NCBI RefSeq assembly: GCF_015751765.1
Contig: NZ_JADOTX010000001.1
Span: 2,356,001 to 2,420,000, forward strand
From: Micromonospora ureilytica
Lineage (GTDB): Bacteria; Actinomycetota; Actinomycetes; Mycobacteriales; Micromonosporaceae
Direction of reading: 5' to 3'
Length of the DNA: 64,000 bases
The position numbers were made by a program, and so were the translations under genes. The notes below the pieces were generated by a model. It saw nothing but the letters and a program-made list of their open reading frames with translations. It made no database searches and was not told where the DNA came from. This document shows, one piece after another, positions 37,414 to 45,467 of the stretch (its first letter is position 1; each line of letters opens with the position of its first letter).

Positions 37414-39261
37414 TCACTGGAACGAGACGTCGTCGACGAGGAGGCTGTCGGTGCCCTCCGCCGTCTCCACGTAGAAGGCGGCACTGGACAGCGTGCCGCT
37501 CCACGACACTGTCGTCGTGCCGGTGAGCTGGGTCCAACCGTTGACGTTCACTCCCACGGCCGGGGTCAGCTGCAGGTAGCTCGTGGTGCCGTTCGCGGTC
37601 AGCGACAGCGTCGCCTTCGCCGACGGGGTGCCGCTCTGTGCGCGTACCCAGACGTTTGTGGTGTAGCTCTTGCCGTTGGTGAGCTTGGTGGTCACGTCCT
37701 GGCTGGGGCCGTTCCACGCGCCGGTCCGACCGATGATCGACAGCGACCCGCTGCCGCCGTGCGCGACTGCTGTGTTCCTGGCGAGCGTTCCGCTGCCGTG
37801 CACACCCCAGCCCGTCGTGCCGTTCTCCACGTCGCCGTTGGTGATCAGGTTGGCGCTGCCGCCGCCGGTGCCGCTGAACTGCCACCAGTTGATGTTGAAC
37901 AGGTTGCCGCTGCCACCGGCGAAGCGCAGGTAGAGATCATGGGTGCCGGTCGCCCCGCTCACCGCGCAGGTGGTGGTGGTCCACGTCTGCCAGCCGCCGG
38001 TGCCGCCCACGGTGCAGGTGCCCACGGTCGGGCCGCTGGCGCTGTCGAGGCGCACCTCGATCCGGCCACCGCTGGTGGCCGACGCGACCCGGGCGCTGAA
38101 CGAGGTGGCACCCGCGCCGAACGCGACGCCCTTGACCTTGATGTTGTCGCCGTTCTCGATCCAGCCGACGTTCATCCCGCCCTCGGTGGACACCTCGGTC
38201 TCGATGCCCGAGCCCCACGCGATCGTCTCGGCCTCCTGCCGTGCGTACGGGTTCAGCGTGCCCACCTGCGGCGCACCCGTACCGGTCATCGTGATCGTCG
38301 GGAACATGCCGCTGCTGGTGTAGTTGAACTTCTCCACCGCCACCGAACGGGTGTAACCGCTACCACCGGGCAACGCCCCGTTGTGATAGAAGAAATACGA
38401 TCCACCCTGGAAATCGATCACACCCGCGTGATTGGTGAAGCTGGCGCCCTGGCGCGGCATGATCGTTCCCCGGTACGTCCACGGCCCGGTCGGCCCCGTC
38501 GCCGTGGAGTACGCGATGAACTCCGAGCAACACTCCGCCGCGAACACGTTGTAGTACAGGCCGTTGCGCTTGAACACCCACGGCCCCTCCTCGTACAACG
38601 TCGGCCTACTCGCATTGCCGTTACGGGTGCCAAAACCCGCTGTCGTGAGTGGGATGCGTGTGGCGCTGCCGGAGAACGAGATCATGTCGGCGTTCAGCTT
38701 CACGTACCACAGGCCGGGGTTACCCCAGTACAGGTATGCCTGCCCGTCGTCGTCGATGAACGCGTGCGGGTCGATCTCGTTGTTGCCGACAAGTGGTCGA
38801 CCGAGCGCGTCGCGGAACGGCCCGGTCGGGCTGTCCGCCACACCGACGCCGATGACCATCTGACCGTTGGAGCGCTGGCGCACCGGCACGTACCAGTAGA
38901 ACTTCCCGTTACGTGCGATGACCTGCCCGGCCCACGCGTTGGCGTCGGCCCACGCGAAGGTCGCCAGACTCATCGGCGAACCGTGATCGGTCCAGTTCAC
39001 CATGTCCGCGGACGAGTAGACCCGCCACTCACGCATGGTGAAGTTGGTGGAGCCGTCCTCGTCATGTCCCGTGTAGAGGTACACCCGACCGTTGTGCACC
39101 ATCGGCGCCGGGTCGGCGGTGTAGATGTTCTGGACGATGGGGTTGTCGGCCTTGGCCGTGCCCGGGATCAGTGCGAGGACGCAGGCCATGCTCGCCAGCC
39201 AGGCGATGGCGCGCCTGGCCCGGTGGGTGGCCCGGGTTGTGGTTCGATCTTTCACCTTCAC
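37414..39261 (-). CDS. Secreted GH43 glycosidase with CBM6 and CBM4/9-type domains
   Basis: A 615-residue enzyme. Signal peptide about 1-38 (AIAWLASMACVLALIPGTAKA). The GH43 beta-propeller (about 40-335) begins TADPAPMVHNGRVYLYTGHDED (base Asp), with HAFIDDDGQAYLYWGN and EGPWVFKRNGLYYNVF (acid Glu region). A CBM6 follows (QEAETIAWGSG ... LRFAGGSGNLFNINWWQF) and then a CBM4/9-like domain (LITNGDVENGTTGWGVHGSG ... LLVDDVSFQ). It probably removes arabinose or xylose from arabinoxylan. GTG 39261 was chosen because GGGAG is five bases upstream; a GTG four codons earlier is possible. Confidence 0.92.
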   Translation of the reverse strand: MKVKDRTTTRATHRARRAIAWLASMACVLALIPGTAKADNPIVQNIYTADPAPMVHNGRVYLYTGHDEDGSTNFTMREWRVYSSADMVNWTDHGSPMSLATFAWADANAWAGQVIARNGKFYWYVPVRQRSNGQMVIGVGVADSPTGPFRDALGRPLVGNNEIDPHAFIDDDGQAYLYWGNPGLWYVKLNADMISFSGSATRIPLTTAGFGTRNGNASRPTLYEEGPWVFKRNGLYYNVFAAECCSEFIAYSTATGPTGPWTYRGTIMPRQGASFTNHAGVIDFQGGSYFFYHNGALPGGSGYTRSVAVEKFNYTSSGMFPTITMTGTGAPQVGTLNPYARQEAETIAWGSGIETEVSTEGGMNVGWIENGDNIKVKGVAFGAGATSFSARVASATSGGRIEVRLDSASGPTVGTCTVGGTGGWQTWTTTTCAVSGATGTHDLYLRFAGGSGNLFNINWWQFSGTGGGSANLITNGDVENGTTGWGVHGSGTLARNTAVAHGGSGSLSIIGRTGAWNGPSQDVTTKLTNGKSYTTNVWVRAQSGTPSAKATLSLTANGTTSYLQLTPAVGVNVNGWTQLTGTTTVSWSGTLSSAAFYVETAEGTDSLLVDDVSFQ

Positions 39262-39379
39262 GATTACTCCCACAGAGAGTGCGCCGTGCGCGATGTCTGA
39301 CTCGGCGAGCCACCGCTGTCCTGGCTGCCGCTCGAACGGAACCTGCCGTCCGCACGCCGAGCAGCACGACCGGCAGCCG

Positions 39380-39393
39380 TGTTAGCGCTAACA
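39380..39393. promoter_or_regulatory. LacI-family operator upstream of GH43 gene
   Basis: TGTTAGCGCTAACA, a perfect 14-bp palindrome with the CG centre typical of LacI-family sites, 118 bases before the GH43 start. Confidence 0.75.
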
Positions 39394-39725
39394 GAGTTTC
39401 CCGGGCGCCTCCTCCCCCATCTGACCTGGATTTTTGTGCGGCGCGGGATGTCCGTCGTAACCACATCGCAGCATTGATGTATTGACGTTGACATCCAAGA
39501 TTTACGATGCACCGTACTGAGCGACCGGGCGGGCGTCAACGGGAGGGCACCCGCTCCGCACCCACCGTCATCCGTCACACACAGTCACATTTTGGTGGTC
39601 GTGAGCCGGGCAGGTGTCCGTTTCGGACCATAGCTGCCACCGGTGGCCCCGCACCCCGGGTCAGGTTGTCGCGGGATGAGTCAACGAGGCGCACCGGGGG
39701 TTGCGGGTGTGTTAACGACGAACTA

Positions 39726-39739
39726 TGTTAGCGATCACA
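39726..39739. promoter_or_regulatory. Imperfect LacI-type operator upstream of GH127 gene
   Basis: TGTTAGCGATCACA keeps the left half of the 39380 site and the outer ACA of the right half. It is 158 bases before the GH127 start. Confidence 0.5.
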
Positions 39740-39897
39740 TCGATGTGCCGCGATAAGCGCCTGGGTGGGCACCCGGCGTCCACGGCGACCGCGTTCCCCA
39801 CCACCCACACCGCATCCGTTGTCGGCCCCGTTGCGGCCGACCGCCCCCGCCGCCATCGATGGCGGCCCCGACGTACCCGGCCACCTGGAGGTTCCCC

Positions 39898-42234
39898 ATG
39901 CCACCCCCGCCCCTCAGCCGCCGCAACCTGCTTCAGGCCACCGGCGCCACAGTGGTGCTCTCCGCGACCGGCGCCGCCGTCACCCCCGGAAGCGCCTCCG
40001 CCGCCATCGTGCCCCCGGCCCGGGCCGACATCGGCGTCTCGGCGTACGCGTTCGACCTCGGTCAGGTGCGGCTGACCTCCGGCCGCTGGATGGACAACCA
40101 GTCGCGGACGCTCAACTACCTGCGGTTCGTCGACGTCGACCGGATGCTCTACAACTTCCGCGCCAACCACCGGCTGTCCACGAACGGCGCCGCCACCAAC
40201 GGGGGCTGGGACGCGCCGAACTTCCCGTTCCGGACCCACATGCAGGGCCACTTCCTGAGCGCGTGGGCGTACGCGTACGCGGTCCTGGGCGACACCACCT
40301 GCCGGGACAAGGCGAACTACATGGTCGCCGAGTTGGCCAAGTGCCAGGCGAACAACGGTGCCGCCGGGTTCGGCTCGGGTTACCTCTCCGGCTTCCCGGA
40401 GTCCGACTTCACCGCCCTCGAGGCACGGACGCTGTCCAACGGCAATGTGCCCTACTACTGCATCCACAAGACCCTCGCCGGTCTGCTCGACGTCTGGCGC
40501 TACATCGGCAACACGCAGGCCCGCACCGTGCTGCTGTCGCTGGCGGGCTGGGTCGACACCCGGACGAGCCGACTGAGCTCCAGTCAGATGCAGTCGATGC
40601 TGGGCACCGAGTTCGGGGGCATGAACGACGTGCTCGCCGACATCTACCAGCAGACCGGTGACAGCCGGTGGCTCGCCACCGCACAGCGGTTCGACCACGC
40701 CGGCATCTTCGACCCGCTGGCCAACAACCAGGACCAGCTCAACGGCAAGCACGCCAACACGCAGGTGCCCAAGTGGATCGGCGCGGCCCGGGAGTTCAAG
40801 GCCACCGGGACCACCCGTTACCGGAACATCGCCAGCAACGCGTGGAACATCACCGTCGGCGCGCACACCTACGCCATCGGCGGCAACAGCCAGGCGGAGC
40901 ACTTCCGGCCGCCCAACGCGATCGCCGGCTACCTCACCAACGACACCTGCGAGCAGTGCAACACGTACAACATGCTCAAACTGACCCGGGAGCTGTGGCT
41001 GCTCGACCCGAACCGGGCCGACTACTTCGACTACTACGAGCGCGCGCTGATGAACCACCTGATCGGCGGACAGAACTCGGCCGACAGCCGCGGCCACATC
41101 ACCTACTTCACCCCGCTGCGGCCGGGTGGCCGTCGGGGTGTGGGCCCGGCCTGGGGTGGCGGCACCTGGAGCACCGACTACAACTCGTTCTGGTGCTGCC
41201 AGGGCACCGGCCTGGAGATCAACACGAGGTTGATGGACTCCATCTACTTCTACAACGGCACCACGCTGAGCGTGAACCTGTTCACGCCGTCGGTGCTGAA
41301 CTGGACGCAGCGCGGCATCACTGTCACTCAGACCACCAGCTTCCCGGTCAGTGACACCACCACGCTGACCCTGAGCGGCTCGATGAGCGGCTCCTGGAGC
41401 ATCCGGGTGCGGATCCCGTCCTGGACCAACGGCGCGACGATCTCCGTCAACGGCACTGTGGAGAACGTCACCACCACCCCGGGCAGCTACGCCACCGTCA
41501 CGCGCACCTGGGCCGCAGGCGACACCATCACCGTGCGGCTGCCGATGCAGATCGCCGTCAAGGCCGCCAACGACAACGCCAACGTCGGCGCGGTCACCTA
41601 CGGCCCCACGGTGCTGGCCGGCAACTACGGCAACACGGCCCTGAGCACCCTGCCCACCCTCACCGTCTCCTCGATCACCCGGACCAGCACCAGCTCGCTC
41701 GCGTTCACCGCCAGCGCCAACGGGTCCACCGTGAACCTCGCCCCCTTCTACGACGCCCACGGCTACAACTACACGGTCTACTGGAACACCACGGGTAGCG
41801 GTAGCGGCGGCGGCGGCAGCTACCGCCTTCAGAACGTCGGCACGGGCCTGGTTCTCGGTGTCCAGAACATGTCCACCGCCGACGGTGGTCTGGCCGTGCA
41901 GTGGAGCGACAGCGGGACCGCCGACCACAACTGGGTGGTCGTGACCGACGGCAACGCGGTCCGGTTCCGCAACGCCCACAGCGGCAAGGTGCTGGGTGTG
42001 GAGAACATGTCCACCGCCGACAACGCTCGCGTCCTGCAATGGGCGGACAACGGCACCGCGGACCACCGGTGGATCCTCGTGGACAACGGCGACGGGACCT
42101 ACAAGATCCGCAACGTCAACAGCAACAAGCTGCTCGGCATCCTGAACGCGTCGACCGCCATGGGTGCGCAGGCCGTGCAGGATTCGGACAACGGCAGCGC
42201 GGACAACCGGTGGAGGCTGGTCCGCAACGCCTGA
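39898..42234 (+). CDS. Secreted GH127-type beta-L-arabinofuranosidase with ricin-type lectin
   Basis: A 778-residue protein. A Tat-type signal (SRRNLLQATGATVVLSATGAAV, then PGSASA) occupies the first 37 or so residues. The GH127 domain (DUF1680, about 45-630) has DNQSRTLNYLRFVDVDRMLYNFR, and zinc/catalytic-cysteine positions in TCEQCNTYNM (Glu and Cys) and SFWCCQGTG (paired Cys, one the nucleophile). A Gly/Ser linker leads to a three-repeat ricin-B-type lectin with LGVQNMSTADGGLAVQW, LGVENMSTADNARVLQW and LGILNASTAMGAQAVQ. It releases beta-L-arabinofuranose. GGAGG precedes the ATG. Confidence 0.92.
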   Translation: MPPPPLSRRNLLQATGATVVLSATGAAVTPGSASAAIVPPARADIGVSAYAFDLGQVRLTSGRWMDNQSRTLNYLRFVDVDRMLYNFRANHRLSTNGAATNGGWDAPNFPFRTHMQGHFLSAWAYAYAVLGDTTCRDKANYMVAELAKCQANNGAAGFGSGYLSGFPESDFTALEARTLSNGNVPYYCIHKTLAGLLDVWRYIGNTQARTVLLSLAGWVDTRTSRLSSSQMQSMLGTEFGGMNDVLADIYQQTGDSRWLATAQRFDHAGIFDPLANNQDQLNGKHANTQVPKWIGAAREFKATGTTRYRNIASNAWNITVGAHTYAIGGNSQAEHFRPPNAIAGYLTNDTCEQCNTYNMLKLTRELWLLDPNRADYFDYYERALMNHLIGGQNSADSRGHITYFTPLRPGGRRGVGPAWGGGTWSTDYNSFWCCQGTGLEINTRLMDSIYFYNGTTLSVNLFTPSVLNWTQRGITVTQTTSFPVSDTTTLTLSGSMSGSWSIRVRIPSWTNGATISVNGTVENVTTTPGSYATVTRTWAAGDTITVRLPMQIAVKAANDNANVGAVTYGPTVLAGNYGNTALSTLPTLTVSSITRTSTSSLAFTASANGSTVNLAPFYDAHGYNYTVYWNTTGSGSGGGGSYRLQNVGTGLVLGVQNMSTADGGLAVQWSDSGTADHNWVVVTDGNAVRFRNAHSGKVLGVENMSTADNARVLQWADNGTADHRWILVDNGDGTYKIRNVNSNKLLGILNASTAMGAQAVQDSDNGSADNRWRLVRNA

Positions 42235-42395
42235 CCTCCGTCCCGCCAAACGGGCTCACCGGCGCGGTCACCCGAAGACCGCGTCGGTGACGCCGGGCGG
42301 GCGCCCGCCAGGGTTCGTACAGTGGGGAGGGTCCTGGCCCCAGTGAACGCGGCGGACGTGTCGGCTCGTGCCGCCTTCCGCCCGGAAGGAGCACA

Positions 42396-43340
42396 GTGAA
42401 CCGCCCCCTCCGCACCACGCTCGTCGGCGCGCTGACCACCGCCATGCTGGCCACCGTCGCCGTCGCGCCGGCACAGGCGCAGGCGCACCCCGCCGGGCAG
42501 CCGCCGGCCGTTCTCGACCTCCCCGACGGGTTCCAGCCCGAGGGCATCGCCACCGCCGGCCGGTACGCCTACTTCGGCTCCCGTGCGACAGGCGCCATCC
42601 AACGCGTCGACCTGGTCAGCGGCCGTGGCACGACGATCGGCGCGGCCACCGGCACCCCGTCGCTCGGTCTCAAGGTCGACCACCGTGGCCGGCTCTTCGT
42701 CTCCGGCGGCACGGCCGGCGACGCACGCGTGCTCGACACCCGCACCGGAGAGGTGCTGGCCCGCTACCAGTTCGCCACCGCCCCGACGTTCGTCAACGAC
42801 GTCGTCCTGACCCGTGACGCCGCGTACTTCACCGACTCGAACCGGCCGGTGCTCTACCGGCTGCCACTCGGTCGCGGTGGGGCGCTGCCGCCCGCCGACG
42901 CCTTCACCACGATCACGCTCAGCGGCGCGTACGAGCAGGTCGGCACCGGCGTGAACCTCAACGGCATCGCCACCACACCCGACGGCCGGGCGCTGATCGT
43001 CGTCCAGTCCACCACCGGCACGCTGTACCGGGTCGACCCGGCGACCGGCCTGAGCACCGTCGTGGACGTGCCGGGCCACACCTTCACCAACGGCGACGGA
43101 CTGCTCCTGCTCGGACGCACCCTCTACATCGTGCAGAACCGCCTCAACCAGATCGCTGTGGTCCGACTGAACCACGCCGGCACCGCGGGGACGCTCACCA
43201 GGACCATCACCGACCCGAACTTCGACGTGCCCACCACGGTCGCCACGGCGTTGGGCCGGCTCTACCTGCCCAACGCCCGGTTCACCACGCCGCCCACCCC
43301 CACCACGCCGTACACGGCTGTCGCGGTCCGCGCCCACTGA
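42396..43340 (+). CDS. Secreted SMP-30/gluconolactonase-like beta-propeller protein
   Basis: A 314-residue protein with a signal peptide (TTLVGALTTAMLATVAVAPAQAQA). The mature part has repeated blades such as GFQPEGIATAGRYAYFGSRATGAIQRVDL, TFVNDVVLTRDAAYFTDSNRPVLYRL and LNGIATTPDGRALIVVQSTTGTLYRVDP, matching SMP-30-like propellers. Whether the lactonase metal ligands are complete is not clear. GGAAGGAG precedes the GTG start. It may act on sugar lactones outside the cell, in line with its neighbours, but this is inference. Confidence 0.82.
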   Translation: MNRPLRTTLVGALTTAMLATVAVAPAQAQAHPAGQPPAVLDLPDGFQPEGIATAGRYAYFGSRATGAIQRVDLVSGRGTTIGAATGTPSLGLKVDHRGRLFVSGGTAGDARVLDTRTGEVLARYQFATAPTFVNDVVLTRDAAYFTDSNRPVLYRLPLGRGGALPPADAFTTITLSGAYEQVGTGVNLNGIATTPDGRALIVVQSTTGTLYRVDPATGLSTVVDVPGHTFTNGDGLLLLGRTLYIVQNRLNQIAVVRLNHAGTAGTLTRTITDPNFDVPTTVATALGRLYLPNARFTTPPTPTTPYTAVAVRAH

Positions 43341-43473
43341 GGGACCCGAGGGGGTACGCGCCGCGCCTGTGCCCCCTCGGCCCGCCGCTCTGGATCGCGA
43401 CAGCCGATCGGCCGCCAGTAGGATCACTGGCACCTCGGCGACGCCTGTCGCCTCGTGCACCCCCGGAGTCCGT

Positions 43474-44370
43474 GTGGCCGCCCGTTCGTACCGGTTTCTG
43501 CGCCGAACCGTGGTCGTGGGCTGCCTCGTCGCCGCCGCCGCGCTGCCAGCCGCACGCCCAGCCGCACCGCCGGCCGCACCGCCGGCCGCACCCAGCGACC
43601 CCGCGGTCGCCCCGCAGCCCACGGTCCTGCGGATGCTCCAGATGAACCTCTGCAACAGTGGCCGCGCCGGCTGCTACACCGGCCGGGCGATGGCCAGGGC
43701 CGCCGAGGTGATCACCGCCCAGGCACCCGATGTGGTCACTCTCAACGAGATCTGCGCGGGCAACCTGACCGCCCTGCGGCGCGTCTTCCAGGCCGTCCAC
43801 CCCGGCCGGACCGTCGTGGGCGCGTTCCAGGCCGCCGGCGACCGCCCGAGCGGGGACGACACGCGCTGCAGCAACGGCCAACGGTTCGGCATCGGGTTGC
43901 TGACCCATGTGCAGACGCCGAGCCCCCCTGCCAGGGTGTACGCCGGAACCCACCCGACGCAGGACCTCGCGGACCCCGAGGAACGAGCCTGGCTCTGCGT
44001 CGACGTCGACGGCGCCCTGCTCGCCTGCACCACGCACCTGTCGGCCACCGGCGGCTACCGCGTCGCGCTCGCCCAGTGCGACCACCTGCTCGGCACCATC
44101 CTGCCGACGATCAGCCGCGACGCCGGGTACGAGCCCACCGTGCTGGGCGGCGACCTCAACCTGCTCGCCGGCCACGACCCCGACGTGCGGTCCTGCACAC
44201 CGCGGGGCCATCAGCGGGTCGACGACGGCGGACTGCAACACATCATGGCGACCCCCGACATCAAGCTCTGCTGTCGCAGAACGGTGCCCATGAACGGGGC
44301 GACCGACCACCCCGGGCTGTTGGTCACCCTCACCATCGACGGCAGCCGACCGGGCCGGCGGCCGGCCTGA
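43474..44370 (+). CDS. Secreted endonuclease/exonuclease/phosphatase-family protein
   Basis: A 298-residue protein. After a signal-like segment (RRTVVVGCLVAAAALPAA) and a short repeated AAPPAAPPAAP stretch comes an EEP-fold domain: VLRMLQMNLCNSG, PDVVTLNEICAGN (catalytic Glu), ACTTHLSATGG, PTVLGGDLNLLAG (Asp/Asn) and a final TDHPGLLVTL (Asp-His). Six or more cysteines suggest an extracellular disulfide-bonded enzyme. Substrates for the family range from DNA to phospholipids and inositol phosphates. GTG 43474 follows CGGAG. Confidence 0.85.
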   Translation: MAARSYRFLRRTVVVGCLVAAAALPAARPAAPPAAPPAAPSDPAVAPQPTVLRMLQMNLCNSGRAGCYTGRAMARAAEVITAQAPDVVTLNEICAGNLTALRRVFQAVHPGRTVVGAFQAAGDRPSGDDTRCSNGQRFGIGLLTHVQTPSPPARVYAGTHPTQDLADPEERAWLCVDVDGALLACTTHLSATGGYRVALAQCDHLLGTILPTISRDAGYEPTVLGGDLNLLAGHDPDVRSCTPRGHQRVDDGGLQHIMATPDIKLCCRRTVPMNGATDHPGLLVTLTIDGSRPGRRPA

Positions 44371-44416
44371 TCCGCCACCGCGCCGTGCGCGGAGGGGGCG
44401 GGCCGGCCGCACGCCA

Positions 44417-45301
44417 TCAGCGCGGCGGCGTGTCCCGGCGAGACGGGAACGGCGTACCCGGCTGACCGAGGGTGGAGCGGGCGCGCAACCCGACCGGGTC
44501 GGGAGCAGCGGTCGGCGTCGCGGGCGCCGGTTCCGAGAGCCGCCGCCCGTCCAGGTACGCGGTGGCGGCCCGGTCGTCGTCGGTCGGGGCGGCGAGCAGC
44601 GCGTAGAGCAGACCGACCACCCCGAATACCACCGCCAGCACGATCGGCACCAGCAGGGTGCTCACCCCGGCGCCCGTCACCTCACCCGTCCGCTCGTGGC
44701 GGTGCACCGACAGGGCGCTCATGCCGGTGAAGTGCATCCCGTTGACCGCGACCCCCATGACCAGCGCGGAGGCGAAGATCGCCAAGCCCCGCCGGACAGT
44801 CATCGCGAGCCACAGTGCGACGGTGGACGCCACCACGGCGATGACCACCGAGAGCACGACCCGGACCGTGTCGTAGTCGAGGCTGCCGTTGAGGCGCATG
44901 GCGGCCATTCCGGTGTAGTGCATGGAGGCCACGCCGGCACCGGTGAAGACACCGCCGGCGATCAGTCGTACCGGATTCAGCCGGCCGGTGCCCACGATGG
45001 CCAGGCCGATACCGACCGCCACCACGGCGATGGCCGTGCTGGCCGCGGTCAACGGCACGTCGTAGCGGATCCGGGTGTTCTCGACGGCGAAGCCGAGCAT
45101 GGCCATGAAGTGCATCGCCCAGATGGCGGTGCCGCCCAGCGCCCAGGCCGACAGCAGGCCCCACCACGCCCGCTGACCGTTCGTCCGAGCCGTGCGGATG
45201 CGCCCCGCGCAGACCAGACCGAGAATCGAACCGAGCACGGACAGCGCATAGCTCAGCGCGGGTGTGATCCACCCGTACTCAAAGTGATTGATCTCCGCCA
45301 C
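44417..45301 (-). CDS. MHYT-domain membrane sensor protein
   Basis: A 294-residue integral membrane protein of seven predicted helices with three MHYT motifs: AMHFMAML, SMHYTGMAAM and GMHFTGMSAL. MHYT domains are thought to sense a diatomic gas through bound metal. There is no output domain; the last 55 residues are a polar Pro/Ala-rich tail. GTG 45301 was chosen because GGGGAG stands upstream; a longer start at 45352 would add 17 residues. Confidence 0.9.
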   Translation of the reverse strand: MAEINHFEYGWITPALSYALSVLGSILGLVCAGRIRTARTNGQRAWWGLLSAWALGGTAIWAMHFMAMLGFAVENTRIRYDVPLTAASTAIAVVAVGIGLAIVGTGRLNPVRLIAGGVFTGAGVASMHYTGMAAMRLNGSLDYDTVRVVLSVVIAVVASTVALWLAMTVRRGLAIFASALVMGVAVNGMHFTGMSALSVHRHERTGEVTGAGVSTLLVPIVLAVVFGVVGLLYALLAAPTDDDRAATAYLDGRRLSEPAPATPTAAPDPVGLRARSTLGQPGTPFPSRRDTPPR

Positions 45302-45467
45302 GGCGGCTTTCTCCCCATTCGTTACCGACGCGTCAACAAGACGCCTCGGCAATGATCAGGGGTGCCGTGATCAGGCGCAACAGTGCCCCCCGAGCCATCC
45401 GAGGGGTGCTATTGCGGTAACCGTCCGCTGCGTCGATTTCACCGACGATAATGACTGAGCGTAATTG

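Larger units (their letters stand above)
39262..39897. promoter_or_regulatory. Divergent control region between GH43 and GH127 genes
   Basis: These 636 bases hold the two LacI-type operator candidates at 39380-39393 and 39726-39739, and an AT-rich segment with TTGACG and TTGACA near 39483-39494. No protein-like frame is seen. Confidence 0.6.
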